From the NCBI GenBank assembly GCA_028276605.1, contig JAPYWC010000037.1:1-5933 (forward strand): a DNA stretch of 5,933 nucleotides, read 5' to 3'. Both the position numbers and the translations under genes were made by a program. Below the pieces are notes generated by a model. It saw only the letters and a list, made by a program, of their open reading frames with translations. It searched no databases and had not been told where the DNA came from. Positions 1 through 5,553 of this stretch are shown in pieces. Position 1 is the first letter of the stretch. Every line of letters starts with the position of its first letter. The DNA comes from Desulfurococcales archaeon. Its GTDB lineage: Archaea; Thermoproteota; Thermoprotei_A; Sulfolobales; Ignisphaeraceae.

Positions 1-2
1 AT

Positions 3-1163
3 GGTTTATGGGATATTAAAGAAGCTATTGCACTTCTTCTCTTTGGTGGTGTGCCAAAGACTCTACCTGATGGAACTAGGATTAGAGGAGACATACATGT
101 ACTCATAATTGGAGATCCTGGCACAGCTAAATCACAGCTACTTCAATATGTAGCAAAGATTGCCCCAAGAGCTGTGTATACAACAGGTAAAGGAGCCACT
201 GCTGCAGGGCTTACAGCAGCTGTTGTAAGAGATAAGCAGACAGGCGAATATTATCTTGAGGCAGGAGCTCTTGTGATAGCAGATGGAGGAATTGCATGCA
301 TAGATGAAATAGATAAGATGAGAGAAGAAGATAGAGTTGCAATACATGAAGCTATGGAGCAGCAGACCGTATCTATAGCAAAAGCAGGTATTGTTGCAAG
401 ACTTAACGCTAGGACATCTATACTTGCTGCCGGCAATCCCAAGTATGGAAGATATCTGCCAAATAGATCTATAGCTGAGAACGTTAATCTCCCACCTACA
501 ATTCTTTCACGATTCGACTTAATATTTGTCCTTAGAGATGTGCCAGACACGGAAAGAGATCTGCAACTAGCTCGTCACATCACATACACTCACATGAAAG
601 GCGAGGATGTAAAACCTTTAATTGACGTTGATACACTGCGCAAGTACATTGCCTATGCTAGAAAATATGTAAGACCTGTTTTATCTGAAGAAGCTAGACG
701 CATGCTAGAAGAATTCTTTGTAGAAATGAGGAGGAAGAGCTTGGAAGCCCCTGATTCACCAATAGCAATCACAGCTAGGCAGCTAGAAGCCCTAATAAGA
801 CTTGCAGAGGCCCACGCCAAAATGGCATTAAAGAACGTAGTAACAGAAGAAGATGCGGCTGAAGCAATAAGACTTATGAAGAGCATGCTAGAAAGCGTTG
901 GAATAGATATCGAAAGCGGTGAAGTAGATATTGATGTAATAATGACAGGCAAGCCTAAGTCGCAAAGAGAAAAAATACTAGTTATTGAGGAAATAATAAG
1001 AGAGCTCGCCAAAGAGAAGGGGTGTGCTAAGATAAAGGAGATAGTAAGCAAAGCAAGAGAAAAAGGTATTGAGGATAAGCTTGTAGAAGAAATCCTAACC
1101 AAAATGAGACGAGAAGGGCTAATATATCAAGCTAGTGAAGGGTGTTACGCCCCTGTGATATGA
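3..1163 (+). CDS. mcm: Replicative DNA helicase MCM, C-terminal part (5' end outside window)
   Basis: Minichromosome maintenance ATPase, the hexameric 3'-5' helicase of archaeal replication. The frame is open from base 3, where it reads GLWDIKEAIALLLFGGVPK, the classic MCM sequence before the ATPase core. The GTG at 51 is therefore internal and the N-terminal DNA-binding domain lies upstream of the window. Visible motifs: Walker A GDPGTAKS (nt 111-134), Walker B with acidic pair IDEID (Asp-Glu at 303-308), sensor 1 AAGNPK (Asn at 435-437), and arginine finger in LSRFD (Arg at 510-512). The AAA+ lid follows, then a C-terminal winged helix of about 70 residues ending at TGA 1161-1163. No intein interrupts the visible ATPase motifs. 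The gene is intact as far as seen. The next gene starts 156 bp downstream with its own ribosome binding site, so co-transcription is possible but not shown. Confidence 0.97.
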   Translation, partial: GLWDIKEAIALLLFGGVPKTLPDGTRIRGDIHVLIIGDPGTAKSQLLQYVAKIAPRAVYTTGKGATAAGLTAAVVRDKQTGEYYLEAGALVIADGGIACIDEIDKMREEDRVAIHEAMEQQTVSIAKAGIVARLNARTSILAAGNPKYGRYLPNRSIAENVNLPPTILSRFDLIFVLRDVPDTERDLQLARHITYTHMKGEDVKPLIDVDTLRKYIAYARKYVRPVLSEEARRMLEEFFVEMRRKSLEAPDSPIAITARQLEALIRLAEAHAKMALKNVVTEEDAAEAIRLMKSMLESVGIDIESGEVDIDVIMTGKPKSQREKILVIEEIIRELAKEKGCAKIKEIVSKAREKGIEDKLVEEILTKMRREGLIYQASEGCYAPVI

Positions 1164-1304
1164 ACTTAGATATGATGTATGAGGCATTGATACAACCTTC
1201 AACATAAAACACGCACTTGAAGCATAAATAATGTAATGATAATGCTTTTAACTCTGCATTCCTTAAAGAGATCTAATAGCAAACAATTTTAAACCCAAAA
1301 CAAA

Positions 1305-1310
1305 GAGGTG
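1305..1310 (+). promoter_or_regulatory. Shine-Dalgarno site for the 88-residue ORF
   Basis: GAGGTG lies 9 nt before the ATG at 1320 and matches the archaeal anti-SD sequence. It contains the in-frame GTG at 1308 that would otherwise be the longest start, so it argues for the ATG. Confidence 0.7.
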
Positions 1311-1319
1311 CTAGAAGTA

Positions 1320-1586
1320 ATGACTACATGCATTAAATATGTAATTAAAGTGGGCGATAAAGAAATTGAAATTGATGATAAAGTTGTGAAGGTATTGAAT
1401 ACATATGTGAGAACAGAAATGAACTTAGAGCAACTAGCCGCAGCTCTTGGGCTTGACGGCTGGAGCGAAGCATATGAATTTATCAAGAAAGTTCCTGCAT
1501 GGATTGCGTGGACTCCTGCCATTTTATGGCGAAGAGAAATGGAGAAATGTGAAGGTGCTGACGAAATAAAGATAGTGAAGATCTGA
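1320..1586 (+). CDS. Conserved-looking small protein of unknown function
   Basis: An 88-residue protein starting MTTCIKYVIKV, chosen over the GTG at 1308 because that GTG is part of the GAGGTG ribosome binding site. I do not recognise the family. Residues 1-34 look like a short beta-rich segment (KYVIKVGDKEIEIDDKVVKV). Residues 35-57 (NLEQLAAALGLDGWSEAYEF) look like helices in a helix-turn-helix-like arrangement. Residues 58-77 form a tryptophan-rich stretch (W61, W64, W70) with a proline at 59 and 66. The last residues return to a beta-like DEIKIVKI. There is no signal peptide, convincing membrane helix or zinc site; C4 and C77 are the only cysteines. The coding character is good: an SD at proper spacing, and acidic and basic residues mixed as in thermophile proteins. 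It follows mcm on the same strand and precedes the tRNA gene. A role in replication would be guesswork. Confidence 0.75.
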   Translation: MTTCIKYVIKVGDKEIEIDDKVVKVLNTYVRTEMNLEQLAAALGLDGWSEAYEFIKKVPAWIAWTPAILWRREMEKCEGADEIKIVKI

Positions 1587-1654
1587 ATTACAGTATCATC
1601 AGCTTCTCCAACAGCTACGTACCTTAAAGTTTAAAATATTTCTTAAAAGTACTG

Positions 1655-1666
1655 TATTATAATATA
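1655..1666 (+). promoter_or_regulatory. Candidate TATA box for tRNA-Pro
   Basis: TATTATAATATA is centred about 54 bp before the mature tRNA 5' end. Transcription from about 26 bp downstream would leave a leader of roughly 28 nt for RNase P to remove. A second AT block (TTTAAAATAT, 1630-1639) is an alternative, so the assignment is weak. Confidence 0.3.
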
Positions 1667-1713
1667 GATTACTTGGCGAAGTAGAACAGGCTACAATGCA
1701 ATGTAAATACAAT

Positions 1714-1814
<101 letters not shown>

Positions 1815-2059
1815 CCAATCCAATTAAGACTTAGAGTTACTATTACTTCTCCTACCTTCATATCTTATTCTAAGTATTATTACAGTTATTTGAATCATAG
1901 CATAGCTCGTCATAAGCAGTGCAAAACTATTAAACTTATTAATAAACAGCTATTTTTATCAATTAACCAAATAATCTGTTTTAGTTAAACTCGATACAGT
2001 TTTACGGTATTTTGCATAGGTTAAGTTTTATCAGTTATTTGCGTATTACTAGGGTGATG

Positions 2060-2067
2060 TATATAAT
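2060..2067 (+). promoter_or_regulatory. Candidate TATA box for the zinc-ribbon gene
   Basis: TATATAAT sits about 60 bp before the chosen ATG. Transcription some 26 bp downstream (near 2089) would leave a leader of about 35 nt that includes the ribosome binding site. Confidence 0.45.
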
Positions 2068-2110
2068 CTTGGCATTATATCGAAATGATATTCTTAGAGC
2101 CTATATGATT

Positions 2111-2115
2111 GAGGT
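2111..2115 (+). promoter_or_regulatory. Shine-Dalgarno site deciding the zinc-ribbon start
   Basis: GAGGT lies 8 nt before the ATG at 2124. It is too close (2 nt) to the ATG at 2118 and overlaps the TTG at 2109, so it favours 2124 as the start. Confidence 0.6.
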
Positions 2116-2123
2116 TAATGACG

Positions 2124-2321
2124 ATGCCAGTTATATACAAATGTTCACGTTGTGGTGCAATAATATACCAGTTCTTGCGTGCAGGACAAGATTACTTTGG
2201 TTTGCCTTCACCATCAGAACTGTTAGCCAGGCTTGGCAGTAACAGATGTCCAGTATGCGGCAAGCCATTAAGTACAAATATAGAGTTGGATAAGATTGAA
2301 ATCAGCGTTAGGAGGGCGTAA
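2124..2321 (+). CDS. Small zinc-ribbon protein
   Basis: A 65-residue protein starting MPVIYKCSRCG; upstream in-frame TTG 2109 and ATG 2118 are less well placed against the GAGGT site. Two CxxC knuckles, C7-x2-C10-G and C42-P-x-C45-G, separated by 31 residues, form a four-cysteine zinc-ribbon signature. The linker includes a helix (SELLARLGS) that would sit between the knuckles. The tail (IELDKIEISVRRA) is strand-like and basic at the end. Such one-domain ribbons are common in archaea and may bind nucleic acid or a protein partner, but I cannot assign a specific family or role. The gene converges on cca: the last 14 bp (2308-2321) overlap the end of cca on the other strand. Confidence 0.85.
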   Translation: MPVIYKCSRCGAIIYQFLRAGQDYFGLPSPSELLARLGSNRCPVCGKPLSTNIELDKIEISVRRA

Positions 2322-3774
2322 CTAGTAATGATAATATCCTACTAAATACGTCTCTCTTTAGAAACTTTCTGAGCCAATGCCTGAAGCTGGCATCTGAAAG
2401 GAATGGTATTTTTTCTATCTCAGACAGTCTAATCACACTTTCAAGAGATATTGCTGTATAATTAGATGATTGAATAATACCTAAAATTATGTGCTCTGGT
2501 GCGAGTCTCCTTTTTCTAATAGAAACAAGCCTTCCATTTTCATCTATCCATGGCCCCACTAATGCATTAGCATTCTTTATTAAGAAGTTAATAGCGTTCT
2601 CATCGTATGCTGGTGGACCTATATGGAGTTCGTATTCGCCGCAATCATATATGTCAACAAGTGTTACTGCATTGGAGAAGTTGGGACTTATCCAAGATTC
2701 CGCATACACCCCTCTAAAACCTTGTTTTTCAAGAGCATTCTTGATAGATCTTTGAACCCTCTTTAATTGGCCCCATACAACATCGGGTATAGGCTTATTC
2801 ACCTTAAATAACAGCATTATCACGCAACTATTTACCAGTTCATGTTGTCGGAAATTAAACATCCTATCTAGCTCTGGCACATCAATAGAGATAAAATCGC
2901 TTTCAAAGAATTTAATGGAAGGCTTTAGCAGAAATAACCTTGCTAATAGCTTGAATGTTGCATATGAGCGGAGAGATAGTGCTGCAGCCGCATTTCTATT
3001 TGGATCTACAGGATCAACAACAACAAGTACATCGTCTTTAAACTTCCTTCTGCACTCTTTTTCATCTCCATAATACTTTTCAAGCTCTATGCATGTTTTG
3101 TAAGCTCTCCATGACAGAGATTCTTTAAGAACGTTAACAAAGGAACCATACTTAATAATAAGGAGTTCTGCTAAGTATCCCGAGAAACCTTGCGTTTTAA
3201 TTTCTGCTCCATAAAGATCCCAAGCCTTAAGGAACGCCTTTAGAATTCTAACTTCATCCCTTTGCTTTTCATCGCTGAGCTTTGACTTAACGTACTTTGT
3301 ATGAAATGGTGTTCTGTCCACAGCTGTAATTATGCTTTCAGCATCTTTTACTTTAAATGCAGGTACAATGTCTATTTCTATACCATCAATAATTGTAGTT
3401 ACATATGGATGAGTCGCATATTTTAGAATTACAGGATAACCATTTTCTTGCAAACACGATGAAACTATTTTAGTGAATTCCTCCTCAATCCAATTCAAAG
3501 TAAAGCTATTAGGATCTAAAAGGATGAAAACATCTAGATCAACATCAGATCTTATAAATGTATCTTTGGCTACGGAACCTTGTAATGAAACTTCAAAGCT
3601 TGAAAAACCTTGACGTTCAAGACAGCTCTGCACAATACTTTGAGCTTTCTCAAAAATTGATTGCACCTTTAGATATAGCTCAGGATCCGGTTTTATTCGA
3701 GCTAAGATTGTGGAGATAACTTCACTAATTTCATTAGGGCTTGTATTGAAGATATAGTTCTTTGACATCACCAC
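2308..3774 (-). CDS. cca: CCA-adding enzyme (tRNA nucleotidyltransferase), archaeal class I
   Basis: Adds or repairs the 3' CCA of tRNAs from CTP and ATP without a nucleic acid template. The N-terminal nucleotidyltransferase signature is clear: GSVAKDT (residues 66-72), then SDVDLDVF with the metal-binding pair D79 and D81. The third carboxylate is D135 in EIDIVPAF, next to the conserved THPYVT (121-126). Further family hallmarks are SGYLAELLIIKYGSF and DPVDPNRNAAAALS, which distinguish the archaeal class I enzymes. The longest frame is 488 residues, somewhat longer than the roughly 440 typical, mostly as C-terminal sequence. Starts GTG 3774, GTG 3771 and ATG 3768 are consecutive, right after an in-frame TGA (3775-3777). 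ATG 3768 (486 residues) is my preferred start, but none has a good SD. It lies downstream of thpR on the same strand with a 76-bp gap that holds its own candidate promoter. Confidence 0.96.
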   Translation of the reverse strand: MVMSKNYIFNTSPNEISEVISTILARIKPDPELYLKVQSIFEKAQSIVQSCLERQGFSSFEVSLQGSVAKDTFIRSDVDLDVFILLDPNSFTLNWIEEEFTKIVSSCLQENGYPVILKYATHPYVTTIIDGIEIDIVPAFKVKDAESIITAVDRTPFHTKYVKSKLSDEKQRDEVRILKAFLKAWDLYGAEIKTQGFSGYLAELLIIKYGSFVNVLKESLSWRAYKTCIELEKYYGDEKECRRKFKDDVLVVVDPVDPNRNAAAALSLRSYATFKLLARLFLLKPSIKFFESDFISIDVPELDRMFNFRQHELVNSCVIMLLFKVNKPIPDVVWGQLKRVQRSIKNALEKQGFRGVYAESWISPNFSNAVTLVDIYDCGEYELHIGPPAYDENAINFLIKNANALVGPWIDENGRLVSIRKRRLAPEHIILGIIQSSNYTAISLESVIRLSEIEKIPFLSDASFRHWLRKFLKRDVFSRILSLLVTPS

Positions 3775-3803
3775 TCACATTACTTTCCGTACCTAAATTT
3801 AAC

Positions 3804-3811
3804 TTTTTATA
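3804..3811 (-). promoter_or_regulatory. Candidate TATA box for cca
   Basis: On the minus strand TATAAAAA is centred about 40 bp before the ATG at 3768. A start site 26 bp downstream would be near 3781, giving a leader of about 6 to 13 nt. This fits a nearly leaderless mRNA and the absence of an SD site. Confidence 0.55.
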
Positions 3812-3850
3812 GTATTCAAGTATTTTGAATACGTAGTATATAGCATAGCT

Positions 3851-4432
3851 TTATTGACGTAAGATCACAGAATGTATATCGGTGTATATAGGCCCTTTAG
3901 GTGTGAGTGTACTTTTCTTAAGCTTGATCTGCGTTACAGGGGTAAAACCAAAATCATAGGTTTTAAACTCTTCAAAGTATTTTCTTAGTTTATCAACATT
4001 TCTCTGACTTCTCAACCTAGCAATGGTTATATGTGGAGAAAATTCGTGCTGATCTTCTTGAACCTCTCTTAATCCTCTCCTTCTAATCTCAGAATCGATA
4101 AATCTTCTTATTTCTGCAAGCTTTTCGTACCCCTCTATTACACCAATCCACAAAACTCTAGGTCTTAATATATCCGGAAAAGCACCAAATCCTCCTACTT
4201 TTAACTTAAAAGCCTTTACATTGTTTGCAACATTATTTAGTATCTCCTTAATCTGTGCTATAGTAGTTGAAGAAATTTCCCCCAGGAACCTTATTGTAAT
4301 ATGAATGTTTTCATCTTCTACAAACTTTGCATCAAGCCCTAAGCTTTCAAGCCCACGCTTAAACTCGATAATTTTCCTAAGAGTTTCCGCATCTTCAATC
4401 TCAATGGCTATAAAAGCTCTTATCAGACTCAT
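3851..4432 (-). CDS. thpR: RNA 2',3'-cyclic 3'-phosphodiesterase (LigT/2H family)
   Basis: Opens RNA 2',3'-cyclic phosphates to 2'-phosphates; the family was first described as 2'-5' RNA ligase. This 193-residue protein has the two catalytic HxT motifs of the 2H superfamily: H44-I-T46 in HITIRFLGE and H134-I-T136 in FSPHITIARL. The N-terminal RAFIAIEI strand and the internal LWIGV stretch are also typical. Its length matches the usual 180-200 residues. The ATG at 4430-4432 has only a weak GAG upstream, and the nearby TATA box predicts a very short leader. It lies just upstream of cca on the same strand. The pairing of thpR/ligT with cca is one I recall from other archaeal genomes and supports a shared role in RNA 3'-end metabolism. 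The gene is divergent from the Cren7 gene across 206 bp. Confidence 0.95.
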   Translation of the reverse strand: MSLIRAFIAIEIEDAETLRKIIEFKRGLESLGLDAKFVEDENIHITIRFLGEISSTTIAQIKEILNNVANNVKAFKLKVGGFGAFPDILRPRVLWIGVIEGYEKLAEIRRFIDSEIRRRGLREVQEDQHEFSPHITIARLRSQRNVDKLRKYFEEFKTYDFGFTPVTQIKLKKSTLTPKGPIYTDIHSVILRQ

Positions 4433-4467
4433 TTTCTCAACACACTAACTTCAGCCTTAACTCTAGT

Positions 4468-4475
4468 CTTATAAA
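4468..4475 (-). promoter_or_regulatory. Candidate TATA box for thpR
   Basis: On the minus strand TTTATAAG is centred about 39 bp before the ATG at 4432. Transcription from near 4445 would leave a leader of about 13 nt, much like the arrangement seen for cca. Confidence 0.5.
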
Positions 4476-4625
4476 CCTACAAGGAACCTTACCTATAGCT
4501 TCTACTAAAAAATCCATAAAGCAAGGATATTTTGTAAATCTATAATAAGTTATTAAAGCTGAGTTAATAAACTACTGTAGGATGTGCACCTTCAATACAA
4601 TAAATTTAAGGCAATAAGGACACAT

Positions 4626-4631
4626 AGGTGG
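4626..4631 (+). promoter_or_regulatory. Shine-Dalgarno site for the Cren7 gene
   Basis: AGGTGG is placed 7 nt before the ATG at 4639, an optimal archaeal ribosome binding site. It supports this short gene over the longer open frame on the opposite strand. Confidence 0.75.
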
Positions 4632-4638
4632 CAATAGA

Positions 4639-4827
4639 ATGCCCTGCTCCACACCTGTTAAAGTAAAGGATCCAACAATACATTTAGAAATTGTAACTAC
4701 ACCCGAAAAGGTATTTATAATTAGAAATAATAGAGGAAAAGAAATAAAGATAGGGCTTTTTACAAGCCCAAAAACAGGGCTCAAGTTTAGAGCGTTGTTG
4801 CCACCAACATACCCGTGTCAAGAATAG
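4639..4827 (+). CDS. cren7: Cren7-family chromatin protein, divergent
   Basis: Small DNA-binding chromatin protein of Crenarchaeota: an SH3-like beta fold that binds the minor groove, bends DNA and constrains supercoils. The 62-residue product aligns without gaps to my recollection of Sulfolobus Cren7 from position 22 onward. Shared blocks are PVKVK near the N-terminus, PEKV (22-25), KIGLF (37-41), P44, TG (46-47), FR (50-51), LP (54-55) and YP (58-59). Positions known to touch DNA differ: W26 is Phe, L28 (the intercalating residue) is Ile, P30 and K31 are both Asn, R33 is Gly, V36 is Ile and Y49 is Lys. K34, F41 and R51 are kept. It has two cysteines, C3 and C60. The gene stands alone on this strand, divergent from thpR and convergent with the ArsR-like gene. 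It could be a second Cren7 paralogue in the genome. Confidence 0.85.
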   Translation: MPCSTPVKVKDPTIHLEIVTTPEKVFIIRNNRGKEIKIGLFTSPKTGLKFRALLPPTYPCQE

Positions 4828-4871
4828 CCCTCTTCAACATAACACTATACCTAATAACAATGCACTATTAG

Positions 4872-4880
4872 TTTATTTTT
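4872..4880 (+). terminator. Candidate T-rich terminator after Cren7
   Basis: TTTATTTTT on the plus strand, about 45 bp past the stop codon, fits the oligo-T termination used by archaeal RNA polymerase. It lies in the 100-bp gap between convergent genes; no hairpin precedes it. Confidence 0.4.
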
Positions 4881-4927
4881 AAATTGAATTAAGTGTTGCA
4901 ATATCATTAACCTTAGCTACGGCATAA

Positions 4928-5362
4928 TTAACTTAATTTAGATGTGGTTTCACTACCTTCCTCTTCCTCTGGCGGGACAACAGATTCTTTCATTCTTTCC
5001 TCTACCTCATCGGCAAGTGCTGACAGTATTATCACTACCTGTTTTGCTGTAGGTTTTGCTATTTTCTTTACACCTCTTTGACCAGGAACGTACATCGCTC
5101 TTACAAGGCTTGCTTCCTCCAAGCGCTTTACATGTGTGCTTATATTGGCTTTGCTAAGGTTTAATTGTTGTGCTAGGTCTTCTATACCCATATCTCCTTT
5201 GAATGTAAGTCCAATGATCCTAAGCCTTGTTATGGATGCTAGTGCGCCAGCAACTTTTTCTATAAACTCTTCGCCAACAACGTACATTGTATCTCCTTCA
5301 ATCCATATTCCTCTACGTAGCTTTGTTTCTTTTTGTGATTCTCCATTCATTAGAATCCCCAT
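4928..5362 (-). CDS. ArsR-like winged-helix transcriptional regulator
   Basis: A 144-residue one-domain winged-helix protein. Residues 33-56 (FIEKVAGALASITRLRIIGL) form the first helices, a typical ArsR start (A-L-A-S-x-T-R-L-x-I-I). The helix-turn-helix is at 57-86, with the recognition helix around SKANISTHVKRLEEA. A beta wing covers about 87-104 (GQRGVKK). A C-terminal helix (107-126) likely dimerises, and the tail from about 130 is acidic (PPEEEEGSE). There is no cysteine, so classic ArsR metal sensing is unlikely; the signal is unknown. The start is uncertain: ATG 5362 (longest), ATG 5350 (M5), or ATG 5287 (M26), which has AAGGAGAT 5 nt (from GGAG) upstream and would give 119 residues. 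It lies 191 bp after the AOR-family gene on the same strand and may have its own promoter. Confidence 0.88.
   Translation of the reverse strand: MGILMNGESQKETKLRRGIWIEGDTMYVVGEEFIEKVAGALASITRLRIIGLTFKGDMGIEDLAQQLNLSKANISTHVKRLEEASLVRAMYVPGQRGVKKIAKPTAKQVVIILSALADEVEERMKESVVPPEEEEGSETTSKLS
5291..5298 (-). promoter_or_regulatory. Strong SD-like site inside the ArsR-like frame
   Basis: AAGGAGAT on the minus strand, with 5 nt between GGAG and the ATG at 5285-5287. It is the best ribosome binding site near this gene and would start translation at residue 26, just before the folded domain. It could also be a coincidence of the codons for Glu-Gly-Asp. Confidence 0.4.
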
Positions 5363-5367
5363 ATTTA

Positions 5368-5375
5368 TTTTTATA
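5368..5375 (-). promoter_or_regulatory. Candidate TATA box for the ArsR-like gene
   Basis: TATAAAAA on the minus strand. Transcription 26 bp downstream would begin near 5345, beyond the ATG at 5362 and about at the ATG at 5350. An alternative AT block AAAAAATATAAC (5399-5410) would allow the longer start. Confidence 0.4.
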
Positions 5376-5514
5376 CTTTCTTTAATTCTCTGAGGTAAGT
5401 TATATTTTTTGCTTCGTTTTTAGTTGAAAAGCAGGATCAAACAAATTGGTATTTAAATTGTTGTTTTGTTCTGAGGAAGCAGTAAAGATAATGAATGTGA
5501 CTTAATTTTGAGCT

Positions 5515-5519
5515 AAAAA
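5515..5519 (-). terminator. Possible short T-run after the AOR-family gene
   Basis: The minus strand reads CTCTTTTTAG about 35 bp past the stop at 5554, a minimal oligo-T signal. It would separate this gene from the ArsR-like gene downstream. The run is short, so the call is weak. Confidence 0.25.
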
Positions 5520-5553
5520 GAGTATGCTTTGTTTTAAGCTAGAGTTAAATTGG

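Larger units (their letters stand above)
1815..2123 (+). other. AT-rich intergenic spacer
   Basis: About 300 bp between the tRNA gene and the zinc-ribbon gene. The only signals I can support are a TATA-like box at 2060-2067 and the ribosome binding site at 2111-2115, both for the downstream gene. I see no RNA gene, no C and D box pair, and no long inverted or direct repeat. The open frame running through its last part (from 2012) is read over by the zinc-ribbon frame and has no recognisable protein. Confidence 0.6.

Noticed and set aside
653..1102. Long open frame on the minus strand within mcm
   Set aside because: It is antisense to clear MCM sequence, serine/isoleucine-rich and without a recognisable domain; a shadow frame.
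1164..1319. Possible C/D box small RNA in the mcm downstream gap (ATATGATGTATGA)
   Set aside because: The C box has a mismatch and no CTGA D or D' box is correctly placed.
1944..1981. AAACAG ... CTGTTT inverted repeat in the spacer
   Set aside because: Only six-base arms with a 26-base AT-rich loop; likely chance.
2012..2242. Plus-strand open frame spanning the spacer and the zinc-ribbon gene
   Set aside because: It overlaps the zinc-ribbon gene in another frame, and its product has no recognisable features.
2489..2755. Plus-strand open frame inside cca
   Set aside because: It lies opposite conserved CCA-enzyme coding sequence and has no motif or ribosome binding site.
4572..4784. Minus-strand open frame opposite the Cren7 gene
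   Set aside because: The plus strand encodes a clear Cren7 homologue with an optimal SD; the antisense frame is its shadow.
5136..5393. Plus-strand open frame opposite the ArsR-like gene
   Set aside because: Hydrophobic, serine-rich translation typical of the reverse strand of a real gene; no start signal.
5389..5479. Repeated TCTGAGG at 5389-5395 and 5470-5476 upstream of the ArsR-like gene, considered as operator copies or D-box pair
   Set aside because: A seven-base repeat is expected by chance in a gap of this size, it lacks symmetry, and no C box accompanies it.
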